A stretch of 64,000 bases of DNA from the NCBI RefSeq assembly GCF_014779655.1, contig NZ_JACXYX010000008.1, positions 163,613 to 227,612 of the forward strand, in the 5' to 3' direction. Of this stretch, positions 1-8,450 are shown piece after piece; position 1 is the first letter of the stretch, and each line of letters begins with the position of its first letter. Both the position numbers and the translations under genes were made by a program. Source of the stretch: Nocardioides ganghwensis. GTDB taxonomy: Bacteria; Actinomycetota; Actinomycetes; Propionibacteriales; Nocardioidaceae. Below the pieces are notes generated by a model, which was not told the DNA's origin, did not search any database, and saw nothing but the letters and a program-made list of their open reading frames with translations.

Positions 1-420
1 GCGCCACTCGTCGGGCTTCTCGGTGTCGGCGCGTCGGCTGTTCCACGGGTGGAACTCGACCGTCGACATCTGGACCGCCCAGATCACGCTGCCCAGCTCG
101 GTCACGCAGAGCTCGTCGGCGGTGCGCTTCCACCGCGGGAAGAACAGCTGCACGGTCTCGACCCAGTCGGGCGCACCGGCAGGCAGGCGCTTCTGGTGCA
201 CCTTGTCGCCCGCCAGTCCCTTGGGGAAGCGGTGCAGCATGCACGGCCGCTCGTAGAGCGCGTTGACGATGCCGTCGCCGACGGCGAGGTAGTACTGGAC
301 GAGGTCGAGCTTGGTCGCCCCGGTCGGTGACGCGTCGGACGGCGGGAAGTAGACCCGGTCCGGGTTGGTGACCTTGACGACGCGGTCGTCGACCTCGATC
401 TCGATGAACGGCGACGCCAC
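1..420 (-). CDS. LigD-type polymerase (primase-polymerase) domain protein, 5' part only
   Basis: The first 140 codons are present and the gene runs off the left edge. The protein reads VASPFIEIEV, then NPDRVYFP, a K-x-DLVQYY segment, RFPKG and finally HPWNSRRAD followed by PDEWR. That series is typical of the archaeo-eukaryotic-primase-like polymerase domain of LigD, which adds nucleotides during non-homologous end joining. The catalytic D-x-D motif usually follows PDEWR and so lies outside the window. The GTG start at 420 sits six bases after a TAGGGT -10 hexamer, implying a leaderless mRNA. Whether a ligase or nuclease domain is fused cannot be seen; many actinobacteria carry stand-alone polymerase-domain copies. 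Confidence 0.85.
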   Translation of the reverse strand, partial: MASPFIEIEVDDRVVKVTNPDRVYFPPSDASPTGATKLDLVQYYLAVGDGIVNALYERPCMLHRFPKGLAGDKVHQKRLPAGAPDWVETVQLFFPRWKRTADELCVTELGSVIWAVQMSTVEFHPWNSRRADTEKPDEWR

Positions 421-426
421 GCCTCG

Positions 427-432
427 ACCCTA
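427..432 (-). promoter_or_regulatory. -10 hexamer TAGGGT, leaderless start of the LigD-type gene
   Basis: TAGGGT on the minus strand, then exactly six bases and the GTG at 420. With a transcription start about seven bases after the hexamer, the message would begin at the start codon. Confidence 0.55.
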
Positions 433-442
433 GCGGTGCGGG

Positions 443-1522
443 CTACTGCTGTGCGGGAGCCTCGGACGGCGCGGGACCGTCGCCGGGACCCTCAGCGGGA
501 CCCTCAGCGGGACCCTCAGCGGGACCCTCAGCGGGCCCCTCAGCAGGAGTCTCCTCAGGCGCCGTGACGGTCACGGTGACCACGTCGGACCACCCCTCGT
601 CCGCGTACTGGCTCTCCGGACGGTGCCAGCGGAGCTCGGTGGTCTCCTGGAGCTCGACCGAGGTCCGGGTCACGCCGTCCTTGTCGGCGAGGACGGCCGC
701 ATCGGCGGACGTCCACGCGCCGCCGGGGACGCGGGTCTGCAGGACGAGCGGGTCGCCCGTCACCCGGCCGGCCGCGTCGGCGACCGCACCGGTGATCGTG
801 ACCTTGTCGCCGGTGCGGACCTGGCGGACGTCCACGTCGACCGAGGTGCGGAGCTGCACGCCCTCGAAGTCGTAGGTCGTGCCGGCTCCGTGGACCGCGT
901 CGAGGTTGAAGGGCCGGCCGTCGCAGCCGAAACCCGTGACCGCGAAGCCGGGTCCGTCACCCTGCGCGGAGGCGAACGCGGCGGGGGTGCCGTCGGGTGC
1001 CCGGTCGAGGACTGCACCCGTGGCCAGGTCGACCAGGGTCCACTCGTAGGTCTGGGCGCTGCTCGCCACGTGGGTCCAGGACCCGGCGGGCACGGGCACC
1101 GCCGCGCGACCGGTCCAGGCCGTGCCGCGCGGGCTCGTCGGGGTGACCGTCACCACCCAGGAGACGCCCTGGCTCCCGCCGGTCGCGGCGACGGACAGTG
1201 AGGCGTCGAGCCCGCTGAGGGCCGCGAAGGCCGTGTAGGGGCCGGCGGCGCTGCCCGGTCCGGTCGGGACGAGGCCGAGGGAGCGGCGTCCGATCGGGGC
1301 GGAGTAGGGGCCGAGGTTGATCCGCGAGCGCGGTGCGGTCGCGGCCGGAGAACCGAACAGGGAGTCGCAGCGCACGAAGGTCAGGTAGGAGTCCGCGTCG
1401 CCCGTGGACGGGCCGGAGAGCGTGCGTGGCTCGGCTGCCAGGGCAGGGCCGGCACCCAGGGCCGCGCCCAGGGTCGTCAGAGCCGTGGCGGCCGCGGCCG
1501 CCATGAGGCTGCGTACGTGCAT
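443..1522 (-). CDS. Secreted protein with Ig-like region and EGPA repeat tail
   Basis: A 359-residue protein I cannot assign to a family. It begins MHVRSLMAAAAATALTTLG and has a typical Sec signal peptide ending near ALA (about residue 29). The ATG at 1522 was chosen over upstream starts because it places the signal peptide at the N-terminus and has GGAG 13 bases upstream. Residues about 225-320 (DVDVRQVRTGDKVTITGAV, then LQTRVPGGAW) resemble bacterial Ig-like or surface adhesion domains. The C-terminus is a low-complexity tail of EGPA units encoded by 12-bp tandem repeats. No sortase motif or C-terminal membrane segment is visible, so the product is probably released or loosely wall-associated. 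Confidence 0.75.
   Translation of the reverse strand: MHVRSLMAAAAATALTTLGAALGAGPALAAEPRTLSGPSTGDADSYLTFVRCDSLFGSPAATAPRSRINLGPYSAPIGRRSLGLVPTGPGSAAGPYTAFAALSGLDASLSVAATGGSQGVSWVVTVTPTSPRGTAWTGRAAVPVPAGSWTHVASSAQTYEWTLVDLATGAVLDRAPDGTPAAFASAQGDGPGFAVTGFGCDGRPFNLDAVHGAGTTYDFEGVQLRTSVDVDVRQVRTGDKVTITGAVADAAGRVTGDPLVLQTRVPGGAWTSADAAVLADKDGVTRTSVELQETTELRWHRPESQYADEGWSDVVTVTVTAPEETPAEGPAEGPAEGPAEGPAEGPGDGPAPSEAPAQQ
485..544. repeat. Five 12-bp tandem units encoding EGPA
   Basis: GGGACCCTCAGC on the plus strand is repeated four times exactly (485-532), and a fifth unit (533-544) has one change. On the coding strand each unit gives four residues of the EGPA tail, so copy number can change without a frameshift. 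Confidence 0.9.
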
Positions 1523-1681
1523 GTGTGGTTCCTGCTCCCCGTGGCGCCGCCCACCCCTCCGGTGGACCGCGCTGCCCCCATCATGCTCGTGCACGCAAGC
1601 AATGGGAACAGGCGACGCGCAGGGACGCGTACCCGTCGCCCCGAATTCACCTGTCCGGGTGACGGGGCGGCCCTCCGACGG

Positions 1682-1723
1682 GTCTCAGGCCCGACGTCTC
1701 AGGCCCGACGTCTCAGGCCCGAC
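1682..1723. repeat. Three 14-bp tandem units giving stop codons in three frames
   Basis: GTCTCAGGCCCGAC occurs at 1682-1695, 1696-1709 and 1710-1723. Each unit contains TGA on the minus strand (1685-1687, 1699-1701, 1713-1715). Because 14 is not a multiple of three, the three stops fall in three different frames at the end of rsmB. Confidence 0.9.
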
Positions 1724-3029
1724 GCCGCAAGGTCGCGGCGAACATCGCGTCGGTCCCGTCGCGGTGCGGCCACAGCTGGAAACGCTCGACCTCGTCGGTG
1801 TCGCCCCGCCTGCCGAGCACCGCGTCGACGATCCCGCTCGTCTCGGCAACCACCGGCGAGCACGTCGCGTAGACCACGACCCCGCCGGGGCGTACGGCGT
1901 CGAGGGCCCCGTCGAGCAGCACCTGCTGCAGGACCACCAGCTCCTCGACGTCCTCGGGAGCACGCCGCCAGCGCGACTCCGGTCGGCGGCGAAGGGCGCC
2001 GAGGCCCGAGCACGGCGCGTCGACGAGCACGCGGTCGAAGGTGCCGGGCACCCACGCGGGTCGCATGCCGTCGCCGGCGACCACGTGGACAGCGCCGGCC
2101 GGGACCGCCCGCACGGCGGACGAGACGAGGGCGGCGCGGTGGGGCTGGCGCTCGTTGGCGAGGAGGGACGCGCCGCGCCGCTCGGCGAGCGCGGCGAGGA
2201 GCGCCGCCTTCCCGCCGGGCCCGGCACACAGGTCCAGCCACCTCTCGTCGCGACCCTCCAGCGGGGCGTCCGCCATCGCCAGCGCGACGAGCTGGGAGCC
2301 CTCGTCCTGCACCCCTGCCCGACCCTCGGCGACGGCCGGGACCGCAGCGGGGTCACCGCCGTCGAGCACCACGCCGTACGGCGACCGGGCGGTGCGGGTG
2401 CCGCCGGCGGCCTCCAGCTCCTCGACCGTCGCGAGCCCGGGACGGGCGACGAGGGTGACGCGGGGGGCGGCGTTGTCGGCGGCCAGGAGGGCGTCGAGCT
2501 CGTCATCGGCGCCGAGGGCCTCCGCCAACAGGTCGACCACCCATCGGGGGTGGGAACGCGCGACGGCGAGGTGACCGTGCGGATCGGCCGCCCTGTCGGG
2601 GGCGACCTCGTCGATCCAGTCGCCGAGGCCGCGCCGGCTGACGGCGCGGAGCACGGCGTTGACGAGACCCGACGGTCCCCGGCCGACCGTGGCGCGGACG
2701 AGGTCGACGCTCGTGGAGATCGCCGCGTGGTCCGGCACCCGCATCGACAGCAGCTGGTGCGTGCCGAGGCGCAGCACGTCGCGCACCTCGGGCTGGAGCC
2801 GCGGCTTGGTCAGGCACGCGTCGATGACCGGGTCGTAGAGGCCGTGCATGCGGATCGCGCCCGAGGCCAGCTCGGTCGCCAGGGCCGCATCACGGCCGGT
2901 GAGCCCGTGCTTGCGCAGCACCTGCGGGAGGACCAGGTTGGCGTACGCCTCGTCGACCCGGACGGCTGTCAGGACGTCGAGGGCGGCGCGGCGCGCGCGG
3001 TCGACGGGGCGGTGGCGGCGCTCACTCAC
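1713..3029 (-). CDS. rsmB: 16S rRNA (cytosine-967-C5)-methyltransferase RsmB (Sun/Fmu)
   Basis: A 438-residue cytosolic enzyme that methylates C967 of 16S rRNA from S-adenosylmethionine. Residues about 8-140 form the NusB-like RNA-binding domain (RRAALDVLTAV, ATELASGAIR). The Rossmann methyltransferase domain follows, with DLCAGPGGKA for SAM binding, the DAPCSGLG motif and the YATCSP motif carrying the two family cysteines. Length is normal for the family. The GTG start at 3029 overlaps the stop of the upstream YjbR-like gene by eight bases, placing rsmB last in def-fmt-mmcQ-rsmB. The end of the gene lies in a 14-bp tandem repeat with stops in all three frames. Confidence 0.95.
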   Translation of the reverse strand: MSERRHRPVDRARRAALDVLTAVRVDEAYANLVLPQVLRKHGLTGRDAALATELASGAIRMHGLYDPVIDACLTKPRLQPEVRDVLRLGTHQLLSMRVPDHAAISTSVDLVRATVGRGPSGLVNAVLRAVSRRGLGDWIDEVAPDRAADPHGHLAVARSHPRWVVDLLAEALGADDELDALLAADNAAPRVTLVARPGLATVEELEAAGGTRTARSPYGVVLDGGDPAAVPAVAEGRAGVQDEGSQLVALAMADAPLEGRDERWLDLCAGPGGKAALLAALAERRGASLLANERQPHRAALVSSAVRAVPAGAVHVVAGDGMRPAWVPGTFDRVLVDAPCSGLGALRRRPESRWRRAPEDVEELVVLQQVLLDGALDAVRPGGVVVYATCSPVVAETSGIVDAVLGRRGDTDEVERFQLWPHRDGTDAMFAATLRRRA

Positions 3030-3435
3030 CGAGGTGCTCCCGGACCAGCCGCCTGGGTGCCCTCGTGGCCCACGCGTCGGTGAGGATCTCGACCAGCTCG
3101 TCCCGGTCGATCTCGCCGAGGCGCGACTGCTGGACGAGGACGGCGCTGTAGCCCTTGAAGTGGTCGATGGTGAAGAACGGGGTGTCCGGGTCCTCGACGA
3201 GGGCGTTCTTCTCGACCTCGGTCGGCGTCGTGATGACCACGAGGTCGTCGTACATCTCGCCCGTCGCCGGGTCCACCGCGCTCTTGTGCGGCGCCCGGTA
3301 GAGCACGAATCCCCGGCCCTTGTCGCCGCGCGGCACCTTCCAGGTCGGTCGGTCGCCCCACGACGTGCCGAACTCCGTCTCGGGCAGGCCGGCGCAGATC
3401 TCGTCGACGTCCTCGGGGCGGGCGGGCGTGCTCAC
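3022..3435 (-). CDS. MmcQ/YjbR family DNA-binding-fold protein
   Basis: A 137-residue protein of the MmcQ/YjbR family, small proteins with a CyaY-like fold whose biochemical role is not settled. Visible family features are the N-terminal [21 protein letters not shown], a central KGRGFVLY strand and [12 protein letters not shown] before the C-terminal helix. The GTG at 3435 makes a GTGA overlap with the fmt stop, so the gene is translationally coupled to fmt, and it overlaps rsmB by eight bases downstream. It interrupts the usual def-fmt-rsmB order; a link to translation is guilt by association only. Confidence 0.85.
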   Translation of the reverse strand: MSTPARPEDVDEICAGLPETEFGTSWGDRPTWKVPRGDKGRGFVLYRAPHKSAVDPATGEMYDDLVVITTPTEVEKNALVEDPDTPFFTIDHFKGYSAVLVQQSRLGEIDRDELVEILTDAWATRAPRRLVREHLGE

Positions 3436-4370
3436 GACTCGTCGGTCCCGCCGAGGCTCGTGCCGGACGCGAGGCGTACGCCGCGGGCCCAGTCGGCCGC
3501 CTGCATCTGCTTCTTGCCGAACGCCTTGACCTCCCCGAGCCGCACCGGCGCGGTGCCGGTGCCGACGAGGACGGCGTTCTTGGTGACCTCGAGGACGCCG
3601 GGCGGGAGGGCGTCGTGGTCGGTCGCGGTGACCGGGCCGATCTTGATCCGCTCGCCCTCGAACGTGCTCCACGCCCCGGGTGCCGGGTGGCACGCCCGCA
3701 CCTGCCGGTCGATCGCCGCGGCCGGGTGGCTCCAGTCGATGCGAGCGTCGTCGACGAGGATCTTCGGGGCGTACGAGAGACCGTCCTCGGGCTGCTCGCG
3801 TGCCTCGAGCGTGCCGTCCTCGATGCCGTCGAGGGTCTGCACGAGCAGGCCGGCTCCCCCCTCCGCGAGGCGGGCGAGGAGGTCGCCGGCCGTGTCGTCG
3901 GGCCGGATCCGCTCGGTCATGACGCCGAAGACGGGACCGGCGTCGAGCGCCTTGACGATCCGGAAGGTCGTGGCGCCGGTGACCTCGTCGCCGGCCCACA
4001 GCGCGTGCTGGACCGGCGCCGCGCCGCGCCAGGCGGGCAGGACCGAGAAGTGGAGGTTGATCCAGCCGTGGGGCACGAGGTCGAGCGCGGACTGCGGCAG
4101 GAGGGCGCCGTAGGCCACGACCGGGCAGGCGTCCGGACGGAGGTCAGCCAGGGCGGCCTGGAAGTCGGGGTCGCGCGGGTGCTCGGGCTTGAGCACGGGC
4201 ACGCCGAGCTCCTCGGCGCGCTGGGCGACCGGGCTCGCGACGAGCCTGCGGCCCCGGCCGCTCGGCGCGTCGGGTCGCGTCACGACGCCGACGAGCTCGT
4301 GGCGGCTCGCGGCGACGGCGTCGAGCGCGGGAAGGGCCACCTCGGGGGTGCCGGCGAAGACGACGCGCAT
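3432..4370 (-). CDS. fmt: Methionyl-tRNA formyltransferase
   Basis: A 312-residue enzyme that formylates initiator Met-tRNA using 10-formyl-tetrahydrofolate. It opens with [16 protein letters not shown]. The signature N-L-H-x-S-x-LP-x-x-RGAAP is present ([15 protein letters not shown]), containing the catalytic Asn and His, and the D-x-GPV segment follows ([10 protein letters not shown]). The C-terminal OB-like domain continues to the stop. The gene lies 13 bases after def, so the enzymes that add and remove the formyl group are made from one message. Confidence 0.97.
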   Translation of the reverse strand: MRVVFAGTPEVALPALDAVAASRHELVGVVTRPDAPSGRGRRLVASPVAQRAEELGVPVLKPEHPRDPDFQAALADLRPDACPVVAYGALLPQSALDLVPHGWINLHFSVLPAWRGAAPVQHALWAGDEVTGATTFRIVKALDAGPVFGVMTERIRPDDTAGDLLARLAEGGAGLLVQTLDGIEDGTLEAREQPEDGLSYAPKILVDDARIDWSHPAAAIDRQVRACHPAPGAWSTFEGERIKIGPVTATDHDALPPGVLEVTKNAVLVGTGTAPVRLGEVKAFGKKQMQAADWARGVRLASGTSLGGTDES

Positions 4371-4383
4371 CAGCGGTGCCGCC

Positions 4384-4929
4384 TCATCGGGCGAATCCGT
4401 TCGTGGCGTGCGGGCTGATCCGCACGGTGGGCTTCTCCAGGCCGAACCACTCGGACTCGCGGATCTCCTTCATCGCTGCCTTGCGTGCGGCGGTGTCGAG
4501 CCGGTCGATGAAGAGGATGCCGTCGAGGTGGTCGGTCTCGTGCTGCATGGCGCGTGCGAGCAGCTCGGAGGCCTCGATCCTCTGGGGCTCGCCGTGCATG
4601 TCGAAGCCGGTGGCGACGACCGAGAGGGCGCGCAGGCAGTCATAGGTCAGCTCGGGCAGCGACAGGCAGCCCTCGGCCCCGTCCTGGGTGTCGTCCGAGA
4701 GCTCGAGCGACGGGTTGACGAGGTGGCCGACCTGGCCCTCGACGTTCCAGGTGAACACCCGCAGGCCGACCCCGATCTGGGGCGCCGCGAGCCCGGCTCC
4801 GGGCGCGGCGAGCATCGTGTCGGTGAGGTCCGTGACGAGCTGACGGACCTCCTTGTCGAAATCGTCGACCTCCACCGCGCGCTGGCGCAGGACCGGGTCA
4901 CCGAAGAGGCGGATGGGCTGGACGGCCAC
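4384..4929 (-). CDS. def: Peptide deformylase
   Basis: A 181-residue metalloenzyme that removes the formyl group from nascent proteins. All three family motifs are present: [17 protein letters not shown] with the metal-binding Cys, and QHETDHLDG, giving HExxH. The GTG at 4929 was chosen because AAGGAG lies six bases upstream and the protein then begins [15 protein letters not shown], the normal N-terminus. Longer open frame upstream has no supporting signal. It is the first gene of def-fmt-mmcQ-rsmB, and a -10 hexamer lies 35 bases upstream. Confidence 0.96.
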   Translation of the reverse strand: MAVQPIRLFGDPVLRQRAVEVDDFDKEVRQLVTDLTDTMLAAPGAGLAAPQIGVGLRVFTWNVEGQVGHLVNPSLELSDDTQDGAEGCLSLPELTYDCLRALSVVATGFDMHGEPQRIEASELLARAMQHETDHLDGILFIDRLDTAARKAAMKEIRESEWFGLEKPTVRISPHATNGFAR

Positions 4930-4963
4930 GGAGCTCCTTGGATCGGGTGTGCGGGAAGGGCCA

Positions 4964-4969
4964 AGTCTA
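4964..4969 (-). promoter_or_regulatory. Candidate -10 hexamer of the def-fmt operon
   Basis: TAGACT on the minus strand; a start near 4957 would give a leader of about 28 bases containing the AAGGAG ribosome binding site of def. No clear -35 is visible. Confidence 0.4.
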
Positions 4970-5036
4970 GGGACTCCGACCGTCGTCGCCGTCCCCGCGG
5001 TGGCCATCGTGGCTGCACGGCAGGCCGGCTCCGGGC

Positions 5037-7043
5037 CTAGATGCTGAGCGGGTCGACCTGGATGCGTACGGGGTCGAGCTTGCGGGCCGAGCGCAGCCGC
5101 TGGAGGTCGCCGAGCGAGTGGGACAGGGCGTCGCCCGCGGACCACGGCACCCGCAGGAGCACGCGGTGCTCGCCGTCGACCGGCACCGGTCCGAGCACCT
5201 CCGCGGCCTCGGGCAGGTCGAGGAGGTGGAGGACGTCGTCGAGGGCGCCCAGGTCGCCGGTCACGGTCGCCATGCGGGCCGCCGGGGGCAGGTGGGCCTG
5301 CGCGCGCTCGTCGGCCTCGCGACGGGCGAAGCCGGCAGGATCCCAGCGCACCAGGGCCTGCAACGCCGGGTGGGCCGGGTCACCGACGGCGACGACGTGG
5401 CCGCCCGCCCTCACGAGCGCCGCCGCGTTGAGCCAGCGGCGCAGCGCCTCCTCGGCGACGCGCATGTCGTCGCGCGCCAGGGTGAGCCAGGTGTCGAGCA
5501 GGACGACCGCGGCGTAGCCCTCGTCGGCGACCGGCTCGGCACCGACGGTGGCCACCACGATGTCGGCCGACGCCCCCACCCGGTCCAGGACGCGGTCGCC
5601 GCTGGAGCTGCGCACCGTGGTGCCGGCGAACATCCGGCCCAGCTCCTCGGCCGTGCGCGCCTCACCACGTACGGGGGCGCGCAGGCCGCGACCTCCACAG
5701 GCCGCGCACGCCCAGGCCGCCTCGGTGTGCCCGCACCAGCGGCACTGCGGCGGCTCGGTGGGACCTGCCAGCGCCAGCGGCCCGGTGCACGCCGTGCAGC
5801 GGGCGGGTGTGCGGCAGGTGTCGCAGGCGAGCGAGGCGGCGTAGCCGGCTCGTGGCGTCTGGACGAGGACCGGGCCGGTGGTGAGGCCGCGCCGGACGGC
5901 GTCGTAGGCCGCGCGCGGGATGCGCGTGCCGACCGACCGGTCCTCTGCGGGCACGGCCTCGACCCGCACCCGCCGGCGCAGCACCGCGCGCGGGACCGCG
6001 AGCTCGTGGGCCCAGCCGCTCGTCACCAGCTGCTGGGCCTCGGGGGTGCGCGCCGCCCCGCCGATGAGCACGGCGGTGCCCTGCTGCTCAGCGCGGGCGA
6101 GGAGCACCTCGCGGGTGTGCGGATAGGGCGCCCGGGGCTCGGCGTGGAGGTCGTCGCCGTCGTCCCAGAGCACGACGAGCCCGAGCCCGTGCACGGGTGC
6201 GAAGGCCGCCGACCGGGTGCCGACGACGATGCGACGGGCTCCGCGCGAGACGGCCAGGAAGTCCCGGTAGCGCGCTGCGGGGCCGCCGTCGGCGGTGAGG
6301 CACACGTGGTGCCCCTCCCCCAGCACCGACGTGAGCGCGGCGTCGACGCGGGCGACGTCTCGTCGGTCCGGGACGCAGACCAGCGCACCGCGACCACCGC
6401 CGTACGTGGCTGCGACGGCCTCCGCGACCATGGCGGGCCAGTCGTCGGCCGGGGCGACGGACCAGACGGCCCGCGGTGCACCGCCGGTCGCGAGGTGGCG
6501 CAGGAAGGCGTCGGCGTGCTCGACCTCGGACCAGGCCGTGGAGGTCACCGTGGGGACGGCCGGAGCAGCCGGGGACGGCGCCTTCTCGGCGGTGGCGTGC
6601 CGCGGGGGCACCGCGAGGCGGAGCACGTCGGAGCGGGCGCCGGCGTACCTGCGGGCGAGGGTCTCGCTCAGGTGGGCGATCTCGGGTGCGAGGACGGGCT
6701 CGGGGCTGACGACCCGGCGCAGCGGCTGGAGGGAGCCGGTGTGATCGGAGGTGCTCGCCCGCTCGACCACGAAGCCGTCGACGTCCTGGCCGGCGAACCG
6801 GACCTTGACCCGGGCGCCGGGGACCGCCGTGTCGGCCATCGACACCGGCACGGCGTAGTCGAAGGGGCGGTCGAGGTGGGCCAGGGCGATGTCGACGAGC
6901 ACGCGCGCGACCGGGTCGGTCGCTGCCGGCTCCCAGGCCGCCGCCTTGCGTCGCCGGGTGGCCGCCGCCTTGGCCCGGGCATCGTCGACGGCAGCGCGAA
7001 GCCCCGGAAGCATGTCGGCTTCCGGGGCTTCGTGCTGCGTCAT
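5037..7043 (-). CDS. priA: Primosomal protein N' (PriA), actinobacterial form lacking a Walker A motif
   Basis: A 668-residue replication-restart protein. The N-terminal DNA-binding part (ARVLVDIALAHLDRPFDYAVP) and the paired-cysteine zinc module (C-x2-C, C-x2-C, C-x2-C and C-x2-C between CDTC and CAAC) are clear. The helicase region is degraded: there is no GxxGxGKT loop where it should be (HLATGGAPRAVWSVAPADDW), and the DEEH box reads WDDGDD. Loss of ATPase motifs is known for actinobacterial PriA homologues, so a helicase-independent loading role is likely. The ATG at 7043 follows CAGAAT by seven bases. A second possible start (ATG at 7013) lies in the loop of a strong hairpin. Confidence 0.85.
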   Translation of the reverse strand: MTQHEAPEADMLPGLRAAVDDARAKAAATRRRKAAAWEPAATDPVARVLVDIALAHLDRPFDYAVPVSMADTAVPGARVKVRFAGQDVDGFVVERASTSDHTGSLQPLRRVVSPEPVLAPEIAHLSETLARRYAGARSDVLRLAVPPRHATAEKAPSPAAPAVPTVTSTAWSEVEHADAFLRHLATGGAPRAVWSVAPADDWPAMVAEAVAATYGGGRGALVCVPDRRDVARVDAALTSVLGEGHHVCLTADGGPAARYRDFLAVSRGARRIVVGTRSAAFAPVHGLGLVVLWDDGDDLHAEPRAPYPHTREVLLARAEQQGTAVLIGGAARTPEAQQLVTSGWAHELAVPRAVLRRRVRVEAVPAEDRSVGTRIPRAAYDAVRRGLTTGPVLVQTPRAGYAASLACDTCRTPARCTACTGPLALAGPTEPPQCRWCGHTEAAWACAACGGRGLRAPVRGEARTAEELGRMFAGTTVRSSSGDRVLDRVGASADIVVATVGAEPVADEGYAAVVLLDTWLTLARDDMRVAEEALRRWLNAAALVRAGGHVVAVGDPAHPALQALVRWDPAGFARREADERAQAHLPPAARMATVTGDLGALDDVLHLLDLPEAAEVLGPVPVDGEHRVLLRVPWSAGDALSHSLGDLQRLRSARKLDPVRIQVDPLSI
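6998..7031. promoter_or_regulatory. Perfect 14-bp hairpin at the priA translation start
   Basis: GAAGCCCCGGAAGC (6998-7011) and its exact complement (7018-7031) are separated by six bases. The hairpin lies 12 bases inside priA if translation starts at 7043. It would bury the alternative ATG at 7013 and the GGAAG sequence before it. Confidence 0.7.
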
Positions 7044-7128
7044 GCGGCTGATTCTGTCAGCGGCCTCCGACGCTCGGACCTGGTGGGGAAGTCCGACACC
7101 TGGAGGCGGTTGCAACCCCCTCGAAGTG

Positions 7129-7158
7129 GCAGAGTCCCCGCTCGGGCGGGGACTCTGC
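7129..7158 (-). terminator. metK terminator hairpin
   Basis: GCAGAGTCCCCGC (7129-7141) pairs perfectly with GCGGGGACTCTGC (7146-7158) around a four-base loop, 20 bases after the metK stop. There is no T-tract, as is usual in high-GC actinobacteria. Confidence 0.85.
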
Positions 7159-7177
7159 GAGAGGGCGGCGGCCCGGG

Positions 7178-8380
7178 TCAGACGCCGGCCGCGGCCTTCA
7201 GCTTGTCGGCCCGGTCGGTCGACTCCCAGGTGAACTCCGGCAGCTCGCGACCGAAGTGGCCGTAGGCCGACGTCTCGGCGTAGATCGGCCGGAGCAGGTC
7301 GAGGTCGCGGATGATCGCCGCCGGGCGCAGGTCGAAGACCTCGAGGACCGCGTCCTGGATCTTCTCGTCCGACACGACACCGGTCCCGAAGGTCTCGATG
7401 AACACGCCGACCGGCGCGGCCTTGCCGATCGCGTAGGCGACCTGGGCCTCGCACCGGCGGGCCAGGCCCGCGGCGACGACGTTCTTGGCGACCCAGCGCA
7501 TGGCGTAGGCGGCCGAGCGGTCGACCTTGGAGGGGTCCTTGCCGGAGAAGGCGCCGCCGCCGTGGCGGGCCATGCCGCCGTAGGTGTCGACGATGATCTT
7601 GCGTCCGGTGAGGCCGGCGTCGCCCATCGGGCCGCCGATGACGAAGGTGCCGGTGGGGTTGACCAGCATCCGGTAGCCCTCGGAGGGGATCTCGAAGTCA
7701 GCGAGCACCGGGTCGATGACGTGCTGCTTGATGTCGGCCTCGAGCGCCGCGTGCTCGATCCCGGGGTCGTGCTGGGTGGAGAGCACCACGGTGTCGACGC
7801 GCACCGGGCGGTCGTCCTGGTCGTACTCGATGGTGACCTGGGTCTTGCCGTCGGGACGCAGGTAGCCGAGAGTGCCGTCCTTGCGGACCTGGGTCAGGCG
7901 CTGCGCGAGCCGCTGCGCGATGGTGATCGGGAGCGGCATCAGCTCGGGGGTGTCGTCGCACGCGTAGCCGAACATGAGGCCCTGGTCGCCGGCGCCGCGC
8001 TTGTCGAGCTCGTCCTCCGACGAGCCGACGCGGGACTCGTGGCCGGCGTCGACGCCGGCGGCGATGTCGCTGGACTGGGCGCCGATGGCGACCTGCACGC
8101 CGCAGGTGGTGCCGTCGAAGCCCTTCTCCGAGGAGTCGTAGCCGATCTCGAGGATCGCCCTGCGGACGATGTCGGCCACCGGGGCGTAGGCGGTGGTGCG
8201 GACCTCACCGGCCACGACGACCAGCCCGGTGGTCAGCAGCGTCTCGACGGCGACGCGCAGGTTGGCGCGGTCGGGGTCGGCGGCCATGAGGTGGTCGAGG
8301 ACGGAGTCGCTGATCCGGTCGGCGATCTTGTCCGGGTGACCCTCGGTCACGGACTCGGAGGTGAAGAGGCGTCCAGCCAC
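7178..8380 (-). CDS. metK: S-adenosylmethionine synthase
   Basis: A 400-residue cytosolic enzyme making SAM from methionine and ATP. Family signatures are [16 protein letters not shown] near the N-terminus, [12 protein letters not shown], the [19 protein letters not shown] loop and the C-terminal [18 protein letters not shown]. The GTG at 8380 gives the standard N-terminus ([15 protein letters not shown]) with a GAGGGA ribosome binding site; the open frame continues upstream but those residues are not family-like. A strong hairpin follows the stop. No SAM riboswitch can be recognised in the 70 bases between coaBC and metK. Confidence 0.98.
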   Translation of the reverse strand: MAGRLFTSESVTEGHPDKIADRISDSVLDHLMAADPDRANLRVAVETLLTTGLVVVAGEVRTTAYAPVADIVRRAILEIGYDSSEKGFDGTTCGVQVAIGAQSSDIAAGVDAGHESRVGSSEDELDKRGAGDQGLMFGYACDDTPELMPLPITIAQRLAQRLTQVRKDGTLGYLRPDGKTQVTIEYDQDDRPVRVDTVVLSTQHDPGIEHAALEADIKQHVIDPVLADFEIPSEGYRMLVNPTGTFVIGGPMGDAGLTGRKIIVDTYGGMARHGGGAFSGKDPSKVDRSAAYAMRWVAKNVVAAGLARRCEAQVAYAIGKAAPVGVFIETFGTGVVSDEKIQDAVLEVFDLRPAAIIRDLDLLRPIYAETSAYGHFGRELPEFTWESTDRADKLKAAAGV

Positions 8381-8450
8381 GGGTCCCTCGATTCTTGTGT
8401 GGAACGGTGGAGGCAAACGTACCCGTTGCCCAGTATCCGGAATCCCCATC

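Noticed and set aside
485..544. CRISPR-like array in the secreted protein gene
   Set aside because: In-frame 12-bp coding repeats without spacers.
5118..7265. A 715-codon open frame on the plus strand, opposite priA
   Set aside because: Same cause: third-position GC bias keeps antisense frames open; no motif and no promoter.
8381..8450. SAM riboswitch before metK
   Set aside because: Only 70 bases, no recognisable SAM-I or SAM-II core.
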